Source of the DNA: Cognatilysobacter segetis
GTDB lineage: Bacteria; Pseudomonadota; Gammaproteobacteria; Xanthomonadales; Xanthomonadaceae
DNA: 64,000 bases
Reading direction: 5' to 3'
Assembly (NCBI RefSeq): GCF_004359965.1
Contig: NZ_SMRQ01000011.1
Coordinates: forward strand, 30,313-94,312
Every line of letters begins with the position of its first letter. Position 1 is the first letter of the stretch. A program made the position numbers and the translations under genes. Below are positions 9,401-19,130 of this stretch, one piece after another. The notes beneath the pieces are model-generated. The model worked only from the letters and a program-made list of their open reading frames with translations, made no database searches and was not told where the DNA came from.

Positions 9401-10699
9401 CTATCCGAAGACGCCCCGCTCCACGCGGTCCTTGAGGGCGTCCTTCGATTGCGCCCACCAGTAGCTCGCCTGCGCTGCGAGGAAGCCGAGCGGCTTGAAC
9501 GCCGGCTGCAGGCCATAGCGCGATAACCGTCGCCAACGTGTGTCGCCTTCCGCGATGGCGGACGCGATCAGCTCGCCTGCCGCCGTCGTCGGCGCGACAC
9601 CGTGGCCGCCGAACGCCTGGGCGACCCAGAGGCCGGGTTCGGCTTCGAGCACGTGCGGCATTTCGTGCGGCGCGTAGCTCATGAGCCCGGACCAGGCATG
9701 GTCGATGGCGACGCCGGCCAGCTGCGGAAACACGCGCAGCATGTCCCGCACCAGCACGTGTTCCACCGCCGAGGGCGCGCGATCCCACACCGAGATGCGA
9801 CCGCCCCAGAGCAACCGGGTATCCGGCAGCGGCCGGTAGTAGTCGAAAGCGAAGCGCGTGTCGTAGACCGCCGCGTCGGTACGCAGCACGTCCCGCATGC
9901 GGTCGCCGAGCGGCTCGGTCACCATCACGTAGGTCGCGACCGGCAGCACCGACGCGTCGATCCGCGAGCGCAACCCCGCGAGGTAGCCCCCGCAGGCGAG
10001 CACGACGGTGCGACAGCGGACCTCGCCTTCGGGCGTCTGGACGCGCCAGGCACTGCCCTCGCGCTTGAGCGCGATCGCCGGGCTGTCCTCGTGCACTCGC
10101 ACGTCTTCGCGGGAGAGCACGCCGGCGATGCCGCGCGCGTATCGCAGCGGGTGGAAATGGAACGCGGCCTGCTCGAACAAACCGTCCGCGTAGCGTTCGC
10201 TGACGATTCGCTCGCGCATCTGCGCCCGGTCGAGCCACGTCCAGCGCGCGTCGTAGCGGTCCTGCAGGAGCGACTGGCGCGCCTTCAGCGGCCGGGGGTC
10301 CTTGAACCAATTCGCCCAGATGACCCCGCCGTCGACCGCGTCGCAGTGGATCCCGTGCGCATCGATGCGCGACCGGATGCGGCGCACGGCGTCCAGCGTC
10401 CACCCGTAGACCTCGCGCGCGACTTCGGGCCCGAGGTCGGCGATCAGCCGTTCCTCGCCGCGCGAGTAGCCACCGAAGACGAAGCCTCCGTTGCGGCCCG
10501 ATGCGCCGAAGCCGACGGTCCGCGCCTCCAGCACCACCACGTCGCGACGGCCGCGCTCCACGAGACCGAGCGCCGTGTTGAGCCCCGCGAATCCGGCGCC
10601 CACGATGCAGACGCCCGCATCGACGGCACCGCGCAGCGGTGGGGCCACCGGCGCGGGGCCGGCGGTCGCGGAGTAGTAGTCGCCCTGGAATCGCGGCAT
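9401..10699 (-). CDS. FAD-dependent amine/amino-acid oxidoreductase (DAO family)
   Basis: 432 residues from ATG 10699. An N-terminal Rossmann motif (VCIVGAGFAGLNTALGL, about residues 30-46), an ARTVGFGASGRNGGFVFGGY segment and a C-terminal FAD contact AQAFGGHGVAPTTAAGELIA are typical of glycine oxidase/gamma-glutamylputrescine oxidase-like flavoproteins. The GASGRNGG motif resembles PuuB-type enzymes, but no puu genes are adjacent. The substrate cannot be assigned. The gene lies 38 bases after galU on the same strand and may share its transcript. Confidence 0.85.
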   Translation of the reverse strand: MPRFQGDYYSATAGPAPVAPPLRGAVDAGVCIVGAGFAGLNTALGLVERGRRDVVVLEARTVGFGASGRNGGFVFGGYSRGEERLIADLGPEVAREVYGWTLDAVRRIRSRIDAHGIHCDAVDGGVIWANWFKDPRPLKARQSLLQDRYDARWTWLDRAQMRERIVSERYADGLFEQAAFHFHPLRYARGIAGVLSREDVRVHEDSPAIALKREGSAWRVQTPEGEVRCRTVVLACGGYLAGLRSRIDASVLPVATYVMVTEPLGDRMRDVLRTDAAVYDTRFAFDYYRPLPDTRLLWGGRISVWDRAPSAVEHVLVRDMLRVFPQLAGVAIDHAWSGLMSYAPHEMPHVLEAEPGLWVAQAFGGHGVAPTTAAGELIASAIAEGDTRWRRLSRYGLQPAFKPLGFLAAQASYWWAQSKDALKDRVERGVFG

Positions 10700-10737
10700 C
10701 GCGCCAGCGTGGCGCCACGCCGCGACGCTGTCCAGCG

Positions 10738-11679
10738 TCAGGGCAGCTCGACGACGCCCAGCTCGACGAGCGCGTTCCGCATCGTCTCGGCCGCGGCGTC
10801 GCTCAGCTTCTCGTGATCGAGCGCGTAGCGGATGGTCGCCTCGATCAGGCCGATGTGCGTGCCGCAATCGAACCGCGTGCCGCGGAAACGGTAGGCGTCG
10901 ACGCATTCCTCCTGCAGCAGCCGGTCGATCGCATCGGTGAGCTGGATTTCGCCACCGGCGCCGGGCGTCGTGGCTTCCAGCAGCTCGAAGATGCGCGGCT
11001 GAAGAATATACCGGCCGACGACGGCGAGCGTGCTGGGTGCGTCCTGCGGCTGCGGCTTCTCGACGATACGCGTGATGCGTCCCTGCCGGTTCGCGAAGTC
11101 ACTGGTGGCGACGATGCCGTAGCTCGCGGTCTTCTCGGCGGGCACGTCCTGCACGGCGATCACGCTGCACCCGCTCTGTTCCGCCGCGTCGGCCATCTGC
11201 CGCAGCGCGCCCGGACCACGGTTCCAGATCAGGTCGTCCGGAAGAAGCACCGCGAACGGCTCGTCGCCGATGACGTCCTTCGCACAGAGCACCGCATGCC
11301 CGAGCCCGAGCGCCTCGGCCTGCGTCACGAAGATCGTCTTGACCCCCGGCGGCAGCACATGGCGCACCAATTCGAGCTGTTCCGTCTTGCCCGCGCGCTC
11401 GAGCTTGTGTTCGAGCTCGTACGCCTTGTCGAAGTAGTCCGCGACCGCATGCTTGTAGCGGTTGGTGATGAACACCAGCGTGTCGCAGCCGGCCTCGATC
11501 GCCTCGTCCACCGCGTATTGGATCAGCGGCTTGTCGATCACCGGAAGCATTTCCTTCGGCACCGTCTTCGTAGCCGGAAGGAAGCGGGTGCCGAGGCCGG
11601 CCACGGGAAACACGGCCTTGCGGATTCGACGCGGGGTCTGCGATGTCATCGATGTCGGAGTCGGGGAGCCGGAATCCAT
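10738..11679 (-). CDS. galU: UTP-glucose-1-phosphate uridylyltransferase
   Basis: 313 residues from ATG 11679. Makes UDP-glucose for surface polysaccharides and LPS core. The nucleotidyltransferase signature VFPVAGLGTRFLPATK, then PKEMLPVIDKPLIQYAVDEA, and the later FDCGTHIGLIEA are intact. The start overlaps the stop of the upstream flaA1-type gene by one base (TGATG) and follows GGAAAA; a second in-frame ATG at 11649 is possible. Context in a polysaccharide cluster fits a role in exopolysaccharide or LPS precursor supply. Confidence 0.93.
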   Translation of the reverse strand: MDSGSPTPTSMTSQTPRRIRKAVFPVAGLGTRFLPATKTVPKEMLPVIDKPLIQYAVDEAIEAGCDTLVFITNRYKHAVADYFDKAYELEHKLERAGKTEQLELVRHVLPPGVKTIFVTQAEALGLGHAVLCAKDVIGDEPFAVLLPDDLIWNRGPGALRQMADAAEQSGCSVIAVQDVPAEKTASYGIVATSDFANRQGRITRIVEKPQPQDAPSTLAVVGRYILQPRIFELLEATTPGAGGEIQLTDAIDRLLQEECVDAYRFRGTRFDCGTHIGLIEATIRYALDHEKLSDAAAETMRNALVELGVVELP

Positions 11680-13586
11680 CAGATTTTCCGGGACAGTCGT
11701 GCAGGAAATGCGACGACCGTCGCCGTCGTGGCCCGCTGCTCGCGGGCGTCGAGCGGTTCGAATTCGGGCACGGCCTCGCGCAGGAGGCGCGCGAGCTGTT
11801 CCAGGTCGTAGCGCGAGCATGCATCGAGGCACTGCGCGAGCTGCTCGAAGATCTGCGTGGCGGCAACGCCGCGCGGCTCGGCCTGCAGGATTTTCGGATG
11901 CTGCGTCGGGCGGTAGCGCTCGTCCGCGTGGAAGAGCGTCTCGTGCAGTTTCTCGCCCGGCCGCAAACCGGTGTACACGATCGCGACGTCGCGCCCGGGC
12001 TGCTTGCCAGCCAGGCGGATCATCTGCTCGGCGAGCAGGCGGATCGGCACCGGGTCGCCCATGTCGAGGGTGTACACCGCCTCGTGCGTGCCGATCGCGG
12101 AGGCCTGCAGGATCAGCTGGCAGGCCTCGGGGATGGTCATGAAGAACCGGGTGACCTCCGGGTCGGTGACCGTCACCGGCCCGCCCGCGCGGATCTGCTC
12201 GCGGAACAGCGGCACCACGCTGCCCGCCGAATCCAGCACGTTGCCGAAGCGCACGGTGACGAAGCGCGTCGGACAGTCGGCGAGCGCCTGGCAGACCATT
12301 TCCGCCATGCGCTTGGTCGCACCGAGCACGTTGACCGGGTCGACCGCCTTGTCCGTGGAGATGAGGACGAACGTGCCGACGGAGGCGTCGCGACAGGCGC
12401 GGGCCACGGTATGCGTCGCCAGCACGTTGTTACGCACCGCTTCGCGCAACTGCGCTTCGAGCACCGGCACCTGCTTGTAGGCGGCGGCATGGAAGACCGC
12501 CTCCGGCATCGCGCGGCGTATGGCGAAGTCGACGACGGCGCGATCGCCGCAATCGCCGAGGATCGGCATCACCTCGATCTCGGGGAAGTCGCGGCGCAGC
12601 GCCGACTCGGTGGTCATCAGCGCGAGCTCGTCGATTTCGACCAGCGCGATGCGGCGAGCGCCGTGCCGCGCGCACTGACGACAGAGTTCTGCGCCGATGG
12701 AACCGCCGGCGCCTGTCACCATGACCGAGCGGCCGCCGAGCCAGGCGCGGATCGCCTTCCAGTCCGGCAGCACGGGCTTGCGGCCAAGCAGATCCTCGAT
12801 CGCGACTTCCTTGAGTTCGCCCGGGAGGGAGCGCCCCTCGAGGACGTCCTGCAGTCGCGGCACCATCCGGAACGGCAGCCCGCTGCGCTCGCAGATGCCC
12901 ACGATCTGCTGGAGCGCGGTCGCGTCCGCCGACGGCACCGCGATCACCACCAGCTGGGCCGCGGTCTCGCGCGCGATCTCCGGCAGCTCTTCGATGCGCC
13001 CGAGCACCGGCACGCCATGCATCTTGGACCCACGCAGCCGCGGCGCGTCGTCGAGGAAGCCGACCGGCTGGTAGGTGCCGAAGCGACGGAGGTCGCGCAC
13101 GAGCGCCTCGCCGGCCTGGCCTGCGCCCAACACGAGCACACGCGTGGACGACGCGCGCTTGCGGTCGGACTGCGCGTCCTTCCAGGCGCGGTAAACGAGC
13201 CGCGGCGCGCCGAGCATCGCTGCCAGCACGATCGGATAGAGCACGAGGACCGCGCGGGGCACCGAGTCCATGCGGTCGTACAGGAACAGCCCGAGCATGA
13301 CCCCGAGAACGCCGACGACCGACGCCTTGAGGATGTTCCAGAGATCCGGAACGCTGGCGAAGCGCCACAGGCCCCGATACAGGCCGACCCGCCAGAACAC
13401 GATCGCCTGCACCGAGAGCACGATGAAGGTCTGAACCGACCACAGGCGCAGGTCCGGCGCCGACGGTTCCACCGCGTAGCGCATCCAGTGCAGGCCGTAC
13501 CAGACCAGCCACACCATGGCGAGGTCGTGCGCCACGACCGCGATGCGGGGCAAGCGTGCTTGCCAGGGGGACAGCAATGGGCTCAT
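11679..13586 (-). CDS. FlaA1/CapD-type nucleoside-diphosphate sugar epimerase/dehydratase
   Basis: 635 residues from ATG 13586. Four N-terminal transmembrane helices (about residues 15-125) are followed by a CoA-binding-like Rossmann fold (VLVLGAGQAGEALVRDL) and a second SDR domain with VMVTGAGGSIGAELCRQ, HAAAYKQVPVLE and STDKAVDPVNVLGATKRMAE. This is the WbpM/FlaA1/PglF family of UDP-GlcNAc 4,6-dehydratases used for O-antigen, capsule or glycoprotein sugars. In this SDR group the catalytic Tyr is often replaced, so which reaction is performed cannot be told by eye. It overlaps the upstream glycosyltransferase by ATGA and couples to galU. Confidence 0.9.
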   Translation of the reverse strand: MSPLLSPWQARLPRIAVVAHDLAMVWLVWYGLHWMRYAVEPSAPDLRLWSVQTFIVLSVQAIVFWRVGLYRGLWRFASVPDLWNILKASVVGVLGVMLGLFLYDRMDSVPRAVLVLYPIVLAAMLGAPRLVYRAWKDAQSDRKRASSTRVLVLGAGQAGEALVRDLRRFGTYQPVGFLDDAPRLRGSKMHGVPVLGRIEELPEIARETAAQLVVIAVPSADATALQQIVGICERSGLPFRMVPRLQDVLEGRSLPGELKEVAIEDLLGRKPVLPDWKAIRAWLGGRSVMVTGAGGSIGAELCRQCARHGARRIALVEIDELALMTTESALRRDFPEIEVMPILGDCGDRAVVDFAIRRAMPEAVFHAAAYKQVPVLEAQLREAVRNNVLATHTVARACRDASVGTFVLISTDKAVDPVNVLGATKRMAEMVCQALADCPTRFVTVRFGNVLDSAGSVVPLFREQIRAGGPVTVTDPEVTRFFMTIPEACQLILQASAIGTHEAVYTLDMGDPVPIRLLAEQMIRLAGKQPGRDVAIVYTGLRPGEKLHETLFHADERYRPTQHPKILQAEPRGVAATQIFEQLAQCLDACSRYDLEQLARLLREAVPEFEPLDAREQRATTATVVAFPARLSRKI

Positions 13587-14569
13587 GGATCCCTCGTTGC
13601 CGACGCGTCGCGTTCCGCTGCGACCTGATGCTGCAGCACGAGCCACAGCAATGCCGCGCCCATATAGCACAGCACGACGGAGCCCATCGTAAATGCCGCG
13701 CCGTAAGGCTGCACCGCCAACGCCGCAAGCGCCGCGAGGATGGACCATCCGGCATACGCCAGCGTCACCCTGACATGCCCGTACCGGCGTGCAAGTCCCT
13801 GGTACAGATGCTGCGTATGCGGCTCCCACCAGCGTTCGCGACGGAGCATGCGGCGAAGCAGGGTCAGGGTGGCATCGACCAGGAAGGCGGAAATCGGCAG
13901 TGCGGGAAGCAGCCAGTCGCCCGCGTCGGCCGCGTGGACCGATGCCGTCGCGACGATCCACCCGATCGCCAGCCCCAGTGCACCGCTGCCCACGTCGCCA
14001 AGGAAGATCCGCGCGCGCGGGAAATTGAAGGGCAGGAAGGCGATGCAGGCGGCAGCCAGCGCGAACGACGCATCGTGCGCTGCCGGGGACGCCAAACCGA
14101 TCGCGATCGCGGCGATGACCGCCTGCGACGTCGCGATGCCGTCGATGCCATCCATGAAATTCCAGACGTTGACGAGCACCACCCCGCCCGCGGCGATGGC
14201 GAAGAATGCCCACGGTCGGGTTTCCACGTCGACGGTCGCCGCCGCCACCGCGAGACTGGCGAGCACATGCACGATCAAGCGCCAAGAGACGGGCAACGAA
14301 GCGTGGTCGTCCCAGGCGCCGATCAGCGCGACGCCGGCCAGTGCCGCCGCCACCCACCACGTCGGGGCACCCGCCGGCTGCGCCACGGCGAACCAGAGGA
14401 GCAATGCCGCGACGGGTCCTGCGCCGCCGCCCCTGGGCGTGGCGACGGCATGGCTGCGGCGCTCGCCCGGCTCGTCGACCAGGCGCCGGCGCAAGGCATA
14501 GGCCCGCGCGGCCGCCGTGCCGGCAGCCGAGACGACCGCTACCGCGAGGAACGCGGCGACGTTCGTCAC
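13583..14569 (-). CDS. Polyprenyl-phosphate sugar-1-phosphate transferase (WecA/WbpL-like, GT4/MraY superfamily)
   Basis: 328 residues from GTG 14569, which overlaps the lapB stop (GTGA). About ten hydrophobic helices. Conserved motifs are NVWNFMDGIDGIA (Mg-binding Asp pair), ARIFLGDVGSGALG and the C-terminal loop WWEPHTQHLYQGLARR, matching WecA/WbpL enzymes that load the first sugar phosphate on undecaprenyl phosphate. With the adjacent FlaA1-type enzyme and galU it probably initiates O-antigen or exopolysaccharide synthesis. The sugar donor is unknown. Confidence 0.88.
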   Translation of the reverse strand: MTNVAAFLAVAVVSAAGTAAARAYALRRRLVDEPGERRSHAVATPRGGGAGPVAALLLWFAVAQPAGAPTWWVAAALAGVALIGAWDDHASLPVSWRLIVHVLASLAVAAATVDVETRPWAFFAIAAGGVVLVNVWNFMDGIDGIATSQAVIAAIAIGLASPAAHDASFALAAACIAFLPFNFPRARIFLGDVGSGALGLAIGWIVATASVHAADAGDWLLPALPISAFLVDATLTLLRRMLRRERWWEPHTQHLYQGLARRYGHVRVTLAYAGWSILAALAALAVQPYGAAFTMGSVVLCYMGAALLWLVLQHQVAAERDASATRDP

Positions 14570-15741
14570 ACGACCGCGTAATTGAGCAGCGGCTTCACCG
14601 AGCCCCACTCCTTGCAGCTGGGACACTGCCAGTGGTGGCTGCGGGCGCCGAAACCGCAGCGCGTGCAGCGGTAACTCGGATTGCGCACCAGCAACTGGTC
14701 GGTGATGTGCTTGAGATCGACCAGCGTGGCCGTCGAATCGGCCTGCTCGGCGAGCGAGAGCTCGATGAGGGCGGCCTCGCCGCGAACCGACGGTCGATCC
14801 TTCAGCTCCTTCGCGAGGTACGCGCGCGCCGCGGCGACGCCCTCCTCCCGCTCGATCATGCGGGTGAGCGCGAGCACGGGCGCGATGCCGCGGTAGTGCT
14901 CGCACATCTCCGCGAGGAAGCTGCGCGCGCCGGGTACGTCGCCCGTCGCCTCGTAGCACTCCAACAGAGGCGCCATCACTTCGGGCAGGTAATCGGGGTC
15001 GCTGCGTGCGACGCGCTCGAACGAACGTACCGCCGCGGCGTGGTGGCCGGCCTCGAGCTCGATGCGCCCCTCCAGCATGCCGGCGCGCACGGAGTTGGCG
15101 TCGGCCGCGTACGCCCGTGCCACCGCCGCGCGCGCGGCGTCGACATCCCCTGCCGCGCGATGCCGGTCGGCCAGTTCGCACTCGAAGTGCGCGACGAGCT
15201 TGCCCATCGGCTCACCAGTGGCCTCCTCGAAGCGCAGCGCGTTCTCGATCGCCTTGGCCCAGTCGCGCTCGGCCTGGTAGATGCCGATCAGGTGGCGCAG
15301 CGCGAGCGGCGACAGATCGAGCGCGACCAGCTCGCTGAAGACGGTCTCGGCGCGATCGAGCAGGCCGGACTTCATGTAGTCCTCGCCCAGCGCGAGGAGC
15401 GCCTGGATGCGCTGCACGTCGGTGAGGTCGTTGCGCTGCACGAGCGACTGGTGCAGCCGGATCGCGCGGTCGACCTCGCCGCGGCGGCGGAACAGATGAC
15501 CGAGCGCGACCTGCGTCTCGAAGGTGTCCTTGTCCAGTTCCGCGATGTGCAGGAACAGCTCGATCGCCTTGTCAGGCTGTTCGTTGAGCAGGTAGTTCAG
15601 GCCGCGGAAATAGGTCGTCGACAGCCGGCTGACCTGGTTCTCGCTGTGCAGCTTTCCGCCGCGCCGACCGATCACCCAACCCGACAGGGCCGCCAGCGGC
15701 AGCAGCAGGAAGAACCACAGCCATTCGGTGATGAACGCCAT
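14566..15741 (-). CDS. lapB: LapB (YciM), LPS assembly regulator with TPRs and rubredoxin-like domain
   Basis: 391 residues. An N-terminal membrane anchor (WLWFFLLLPLAALSGWVIG) is followed by a long TPR array and a C-terminal metal-binding domain with two CxxC pairs (CTRCGF and CPSCKEW). LapB regulates LpxC proteolysis by FtsH and so balances LPS and phospholipid synthesis. Its usual partner lapA is not between it and ihfB (76-base gap). The 3' end overlaps the glycosyltransferase gene, joining LPS control to a polysaccharide cluster. Confidence 0.92.
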   Translation of the reverse strand: MAFITEWLWFFLLLPLAALSGWVIGRRGGKLHSENQVSRLSTTYFRGLNYLLNEQPDKAIELFLHIAELDKDTFETQVALGHLFRRRGEVDRAIRLHQSLVQRNDLTDVQRIQALLALGEDYMKSGLLDRAETVFSELVALDLSPLALRHLIGIYQAERDWAKAIENALRFEEATGEPMGKLVAHFECELADRHRAAGDVDAARAAVARAYAADANSVRAGMLEGRIELEAGHHAAAVRSFERVARSDPDYLPEVMAPLLECYEATGDVPGARSFLAEMCEHYRGIAPVLALTRMIEREEGVAAARAYLAKELKDRPSVRGEAALIELSLAEQADSTATLVDLKHITDQLLVRNPSYRCTRCGFGARSHHWQCPSCKEWGSVKPLLNYAVV

Positions 15742-15817
15742 CGCGGGCTCCGTCGATATCGGCGGGAGGTTGGCCCAGCCCGGTAGGTGAAGGCAAGCCG
15801 TTGCGGCTCGCGGGACG

Positions 15818-16120
15818 TCAGCCGTCCTCGTCGATCGGCTGCGCGCCGCTCACGCGCTCGCGCAGTTCCTTGCCCGGCTTGAAATGCGGCACGTGCTTGC
15901 CGCGCAGTGCGACCGACTCGCCGGTCTTGGGATTGCGGCCCACGCGCGGTGGCCGGTAATGCAGGCAGAAGCTGCCGAAACCGCGAATCTCGATGCGCTC
16001 TCCACCCGACAGCGAGCCGCTCATCATGTCCAGCAGCGACTTCACCGCCAGCTCGACGTCTTCGGACTTCAGGTGCGCCTGCCGCTGGGCGAGGATCTCG
16101 ATGAGCTCGGACTTGGTCAT
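15818..16120 (-). CDS. ihfB: Integration host factor subunit beta
   Basis: 100 residues. A DNA-bending HU/IHF-family protein with N-terminal [14 protein letters not shown], the DNA-contact arm [20 protein letters not shown] and an acidic C-terminal tail (PIDEDG). The position directly downstream of rpsA (after a terminator) and before lapB is the conserved gammaproteobacterial order. IHF also assists many site-specific recombination events, although nothing local depends on it. Confidence 0.95.
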   Translation of the reverse strand: MTKSELIEILAQRQAHLKSEDVELAVKSLLDMMSGSLSGGERIEIRGFGSFCLHYRPPRVGRNPKTGESVALRGKHVPHFKPGKELRERVSGAQPIDEDG

Positions 16121-16164
16121 GGACGCTGGGAACCCGCGACGCCTGCAGTCTGCTTTGAATTCGT

Positions 16165-16218
16165 CGGGACGCGATCGTCCCGCATAAAAAAGGACGGCCC
16201 GACAGGGCCGGGCCGTCC
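16165..16218 (-). terminator. rpsA terminator (with a second hairpin behind it)
   Basis: Read leftward, a 9-bp GC stem GGACGGCCC / GGGCCGTCC (16218-16192) is followed by TTTTTT, a strong intrinsic terminator for rpsA. A second hairpin CGGGAC-GCGATC-GTCCCG (16182-16165) lies just beyond and may act as a fail-safe or mRNA 3' stabiliser. Confidence 0.85.
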
Positions 16219-16236
16219 CGGTTTACCGCGAAGCGA

Positions 16237-17925
16237 TTACTCGCCCTTCTTGCTCAGCTGCTCGCGAAGCAGCGCACCGAGGCTCATGTTGCCAGCGGCC
16301 GCTTCCGACGACTGGCGGTTGTAGTCCGCCACCGCCTCGCTCTCTTCCGCGTAGTCCTTCGCCTTGATCGACAGCTGCATCTGGCGCGACTTGCGATCGT
16401 TGCCGATGATCTTGGCTTCGACCTGGTCGCCGACCTTCAGGCGCGTGGTCGCGTCGTCGACGCGCTCGCGGGCGATGTCGCGGGCCTGGATGTAGCCCTC
16501 GACGCCGTCCGACAGCTCGACGGTCGCACCCTTCGCGTCCACGTTCGTCACCGTGCCGCGCACGATCGAGCCGCGCGAGTTGGTGGCGACGAACGAACCC
16601 ATCGGGTCCTGCTCCATCTGCTTGATGCCGAGGCTGATGCGCTCGCGCTCCGGATCCACCGCCAGGACGACGGCTTCGACCGTGTCGCCCTTCTTGTAGT
16701 TGCGGACCACGTCCTCGCCCGTGGTATTCCACGAGATGTCGGACAGGTGCACGAGGCCGTCGATGCCGCCGTCCAGGCCGATGAAGATGCCGAAGTCGGT
16801 GATCGACTTGACCTGGCCTTCGACCTTGTCGCCCTTGCGGTGGATGGCCGCGAAGGTCTCCCACGGGTTCGACGTGACCTGCTTCATGCCCAGCGAGATG
16901 CGGCGACGGTCTTCATCGACGTCCAGCACCATCACCTCGACGTCGTCACCGACCTGCACGATCTTGGACGGGTTGACGTTCTTGTTGGTCCAGTCCATCT
17001 CGGACACGTGCACCAGACCCTCGACGCCCGGCTCGATCTCGACGAACGCGCCGTAATCGGTGACGTTCGAGACCTTGCCGAACACGCGGCTGTTGGCCGG
17101 GTAGCGACGGGCGATGTTGTCCCACGGATCCTCGCCGAGCTGCTTCAGGCCGAGCGAGACGCGGTTGCGCTCGCGGTCGTACTTGAGCACGCGGACGTCG
17201 AGCTCCTGGCCGACTTCCACCACTTCCGACGGATGGCGCACGCGCTTCCACGCCATGTCGGTGATGTGCAGCAGGCCGTCGATGCCGCCGAGGTCGACGA
17301 ACGCACCGTAATCGGTGAGGTTCTTGACGACGCCCTTGAGCACGGCGCCCTCGACCAGCTTCTCCATCAGCTGCTCGCGCTCTTCCGAGTGCTCGCTTTC
17401 GACGACGGCGCGGCGCGAGACCACGATGTTGTTGCGCTTGCGATCGAGCTTGATGAGCTTGAACTCGAGTTCCTTGCCCTCGAGGTAGCTCGAATCGCGC
17501 ACCGGGCGCACGTCGACCAGCGAGCCCGGCAGGAAGCCGCGCACGTCCTTGATGTCGACGGTGAAGCCGCCCTTGACCTTGCCGCTGATGCGGCCGGTGA
17601 TCGTCTCGTTCTTCTCGAGCGCCTGCTCGAGCTCGTCCCACACCATGGCGCGCTTGGCCTTCTCGCGCGACAGGACGGTTTCGCCGAAGCCGTTCTCGAT
17701 CGAGTCGAGGGCGACCTTGACTTCGTCGCCCACGCCCACGTCGATCTCGCCGGCGTCGTTCCGGAACTGCTCGATGGGCACGATGCCCTCGGACTTGAGG
17801 CCGGCGTTGATCACGACGACGTCGCCGCGGACTTCCACGACGATACCGGTGACGATGGAGCCCGGCTTCAGCTTCGCCAGATTGGTCTGGCTGGCTTCAA
17901 ACAGTTCGGCAAATGATTCGGTCAT
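16237..17925 (-). CDS. rpsA: 30S ribosomal protein S1
   Basis: 562 residues from ATG 17925 ([10 protein letters not shown]). Six S1/OB-fold RNA-binding repeats are visible through recurring motifs such as [45 protein letters not shown] and [22 protein letters not shown]. It helps the 30S subunit load structured or SD-poor mRNAs. The gene itself has no clear Shine-Dalgarno sequence (AATACTCCA precedes ATG), a known feature of autoregulated rpsA messages. It lies downstream of cmk with a 203-base leader and ends at the terminator before ihfB. Confidence 0.96.
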   Translation of the reverse strand: MTESFAELFEASQTNLAKLKPGSIVTGIVVEVRGDVVVINAGLKSEGIVPIEQFRNDAGEIDVGVGDEVKVALDSIENGFGETVLSREKAKRAMVWDELEQALEKNETITGRISGKVKGGFTVDIKDVRGFLPGSLVDVRPVRDSSYLEGKELEFKLIKLDRKRNNIVVSRRAVVESEHSEEREQLMEKLVEGAVLKGVVKNLTDYGAFVDLGGIDGLLHITDMAWKRVRHPSEVVEVGQELDVRVLKYDRERNRVSLGLKQLGEDPWDNIARRYPANSRVFGKVSNVTDYGAFVEIEPGVEGLVHVSEMDWTNKNVNPSKIVQVGDDVEVMVLDVDEDRRRISLGMKQVTSNPWETFAAIHRKGDKVEGQVKSITDFGIFIGLDGGIDGLVHLSDISWNTTGEDVVRNYKKGDTVEAVVLAVDPERERISLGIKQMEQDPMGSFVATNSRGSIVRGTVTNVDAKGATVELSDGVEGYIQARDIARERVDDATTRLKVGDQVEAKIIGNDRKSRQMQLSIKAKDYAEESEAVADYNRQSSEAAAGNMSLGALLREQLSKKGE

Positions 17926-18128
17926 TGGAGTATTGCTCTGTTGGACACACAGGCCGTGCACGTGCGTTCCCGCAGGATCGACGCACCGATGTACGGCCCA
18001 CCCGTTGAGTGGTGCGAAGGAACGCGCACCGTGCGGTTGGATATCCGTCGCGGAGGGCGACGGGCCGGTTCTGCCGGACGGACGATGCGCCCCGGTCCGG
18101 AAGCGACTCCGGGCGCCGCCGTGAACGG

Positions 18129-18800
18129 CTAGCGCTTGACCAGGGACAGCACGCGTTCGACCACCGCTTCGATCCCGGTGCCGGTGGTATCAATGCAGAC
18201 GGCGTCGTCGGCCGGTCGCAGTGGGGCCACCGCGCGAGAGGCATCGCGGGCGTCGCGGGCGAGAATCTCCCGCAGCAGATCGCCCAAGTTAACCGAAATG
18301 CCCTTTTCCTTCAACTGCTTATACCGCCGCTCGGCCCGTTCCTCGGCGCTGGCGGTGAGGAAGACCTTGGTCGCCGCGTCGGGGAAGATCACGGTGCCCA
18401 TGTCGCGGCCGTCGGCGACCAGCCCAGGGGGCTGCCGGAAGATGCGCTGGCGCTCCTTGAGTGCGGTGCGGACCTCGGGGATCGCGGCGATCGCGGAGGC
18501 GGCCGCACCGGCCGTTTCCGTGCGGATCTCATCGGTCGCGTCCCGGCCGTTGACGAGGATGCGGAGTTCCTGGCCCGGCACCTCTACGAACTCGATGTGG
18601 CTGTCGAAGCAGCAGCGGACCAGGGCGCCGGGGTCGCTCAGGTCGAGGTCGGCCCAGCCGGCAGCCACGCCGACGGCGCGATACAGCGCGCCCGAATCTA
18701 GGTAGTGCCAGCCCAGGCGCTGGGCGACGAGGCGACTGATCGTGCCCTTTCCGGAACCGGAAGGGCCGTCGATGGTGAGCACGGGGGCGGTGGGGTCCAT
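18129..18800 (-). CDS. cmk: Cytidylate kinase
   Basis: 223 residues from ATG 18800. Phosphorylates CMP and dCMP. The P-loop [18 protein letters not shown], then [10 protein letters not shown], and the nucleotide-binding [15 protein letters not shown] are diagnostic. The order cmk-rpsA-ihfB is conserved across gammaproteobacteria. The SD is weak (ACCGG). An in-frame ATG further upstream lies beyond the family's normal N-terminus. Confidence 0.96.
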   Translation of the reverse strand: MDPTAPVLTIDGPSGSGKGTISRLVAQRLGWHYLDSGALYRAVGVAAGWADLDLSDPGALVRCCFDSHIEFVEVPGQELRILVNGRDATDEIRTETAGAAASAIAAIPEVRTALKERQRIFRQPPGLVADGRDMGTVIFPDAATKVFLTASAEERAERRYKQLKEKGISVNLGDLLREILARDARDASRAVAPLRPADDAVCIDTTGTGIEAVVERVLSLVKR

Positions 18801-18872
18801 CCGGTCATTGTCGCCCGCGGCTGCCGGAAATGCCCATCGGGGATGGGCCGTCCGGGGCACGAGTCCAACCCG

Positions 18873-18902
18873 TTGATTATCAAAATGTTAGGCCGCTATA
18901 AT
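18873..18902 (+). promoter_or_regulatory. Strong sigma-70 promoter of rpmJ
   Basis: -35 TTGATT (18873-18878), 18-base spacer and a consensus -10 TATAAT (18897-18902). It is one of the few consensus -10 boxes in the window and lies 47 bases before rpmJ. Confidence 0.8.
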
Positions 18903-18949
18903 GCGCGGCTTCGTTCGCCCGCTCATTCTCTTTTGCCGAGGTTTTTCTC

Positions 18950-19075
18950 ATGAAGGTCCTGTCCTCCCTGAAGTCGGCGAAGGCCCGTCACCGTGACTGC
19001 AAGGTCGTCCGCCGCCGCGGCAAGGTCTTCGTGATCTGCAAGTCGAACCCGCGTTTCAAGGCTCGCCAGCGCTAA
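18950..19075 (+). CDS. rpmJ: Ribosomal protein L36, zinc-independent (YkgO/RpmJ2-type)
   Basis: 41 codons, ATG 18950 to TAA 19075, read directly from the sequence. The protein starts [17 protein letters not shown] and ends with [14 protein letters not shown]. Canonical L36 binds zinc through three Cys and one His. Here only Cys17 and Cys30 remain in the equivalent region, as in the zinc-free paralog YkgO of E. coli. It has its own strong promoter and terminator, so it is a monocistronic, highly expressed gene. Whether a zinc-binding L36 also exists in the genome cannot be seen here. Confidence 0.95.
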   Translation: MKVLSSLKSAKARHRDCKVVRRRGKVFVICKSNPRFKARQR

Positions 19076-19099
19076 GCGCTCGGCTCCAGCCGGTTCGCC

Positions 19100-19130
19100 G
19101 AGAAGCCGCCGAAAGGCGGCTTCTCGCGTT
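19100..19130 (+). terminator. rpmJ terminator
   Basis: An 11-bp perfect stem GAGAAGCCGCC / GGCGGCTTCTC with a GAAA tetraloop (19100-19125), followed by GCGTTTC. Strong stem, modest T-tract. Confidence 0.8.
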
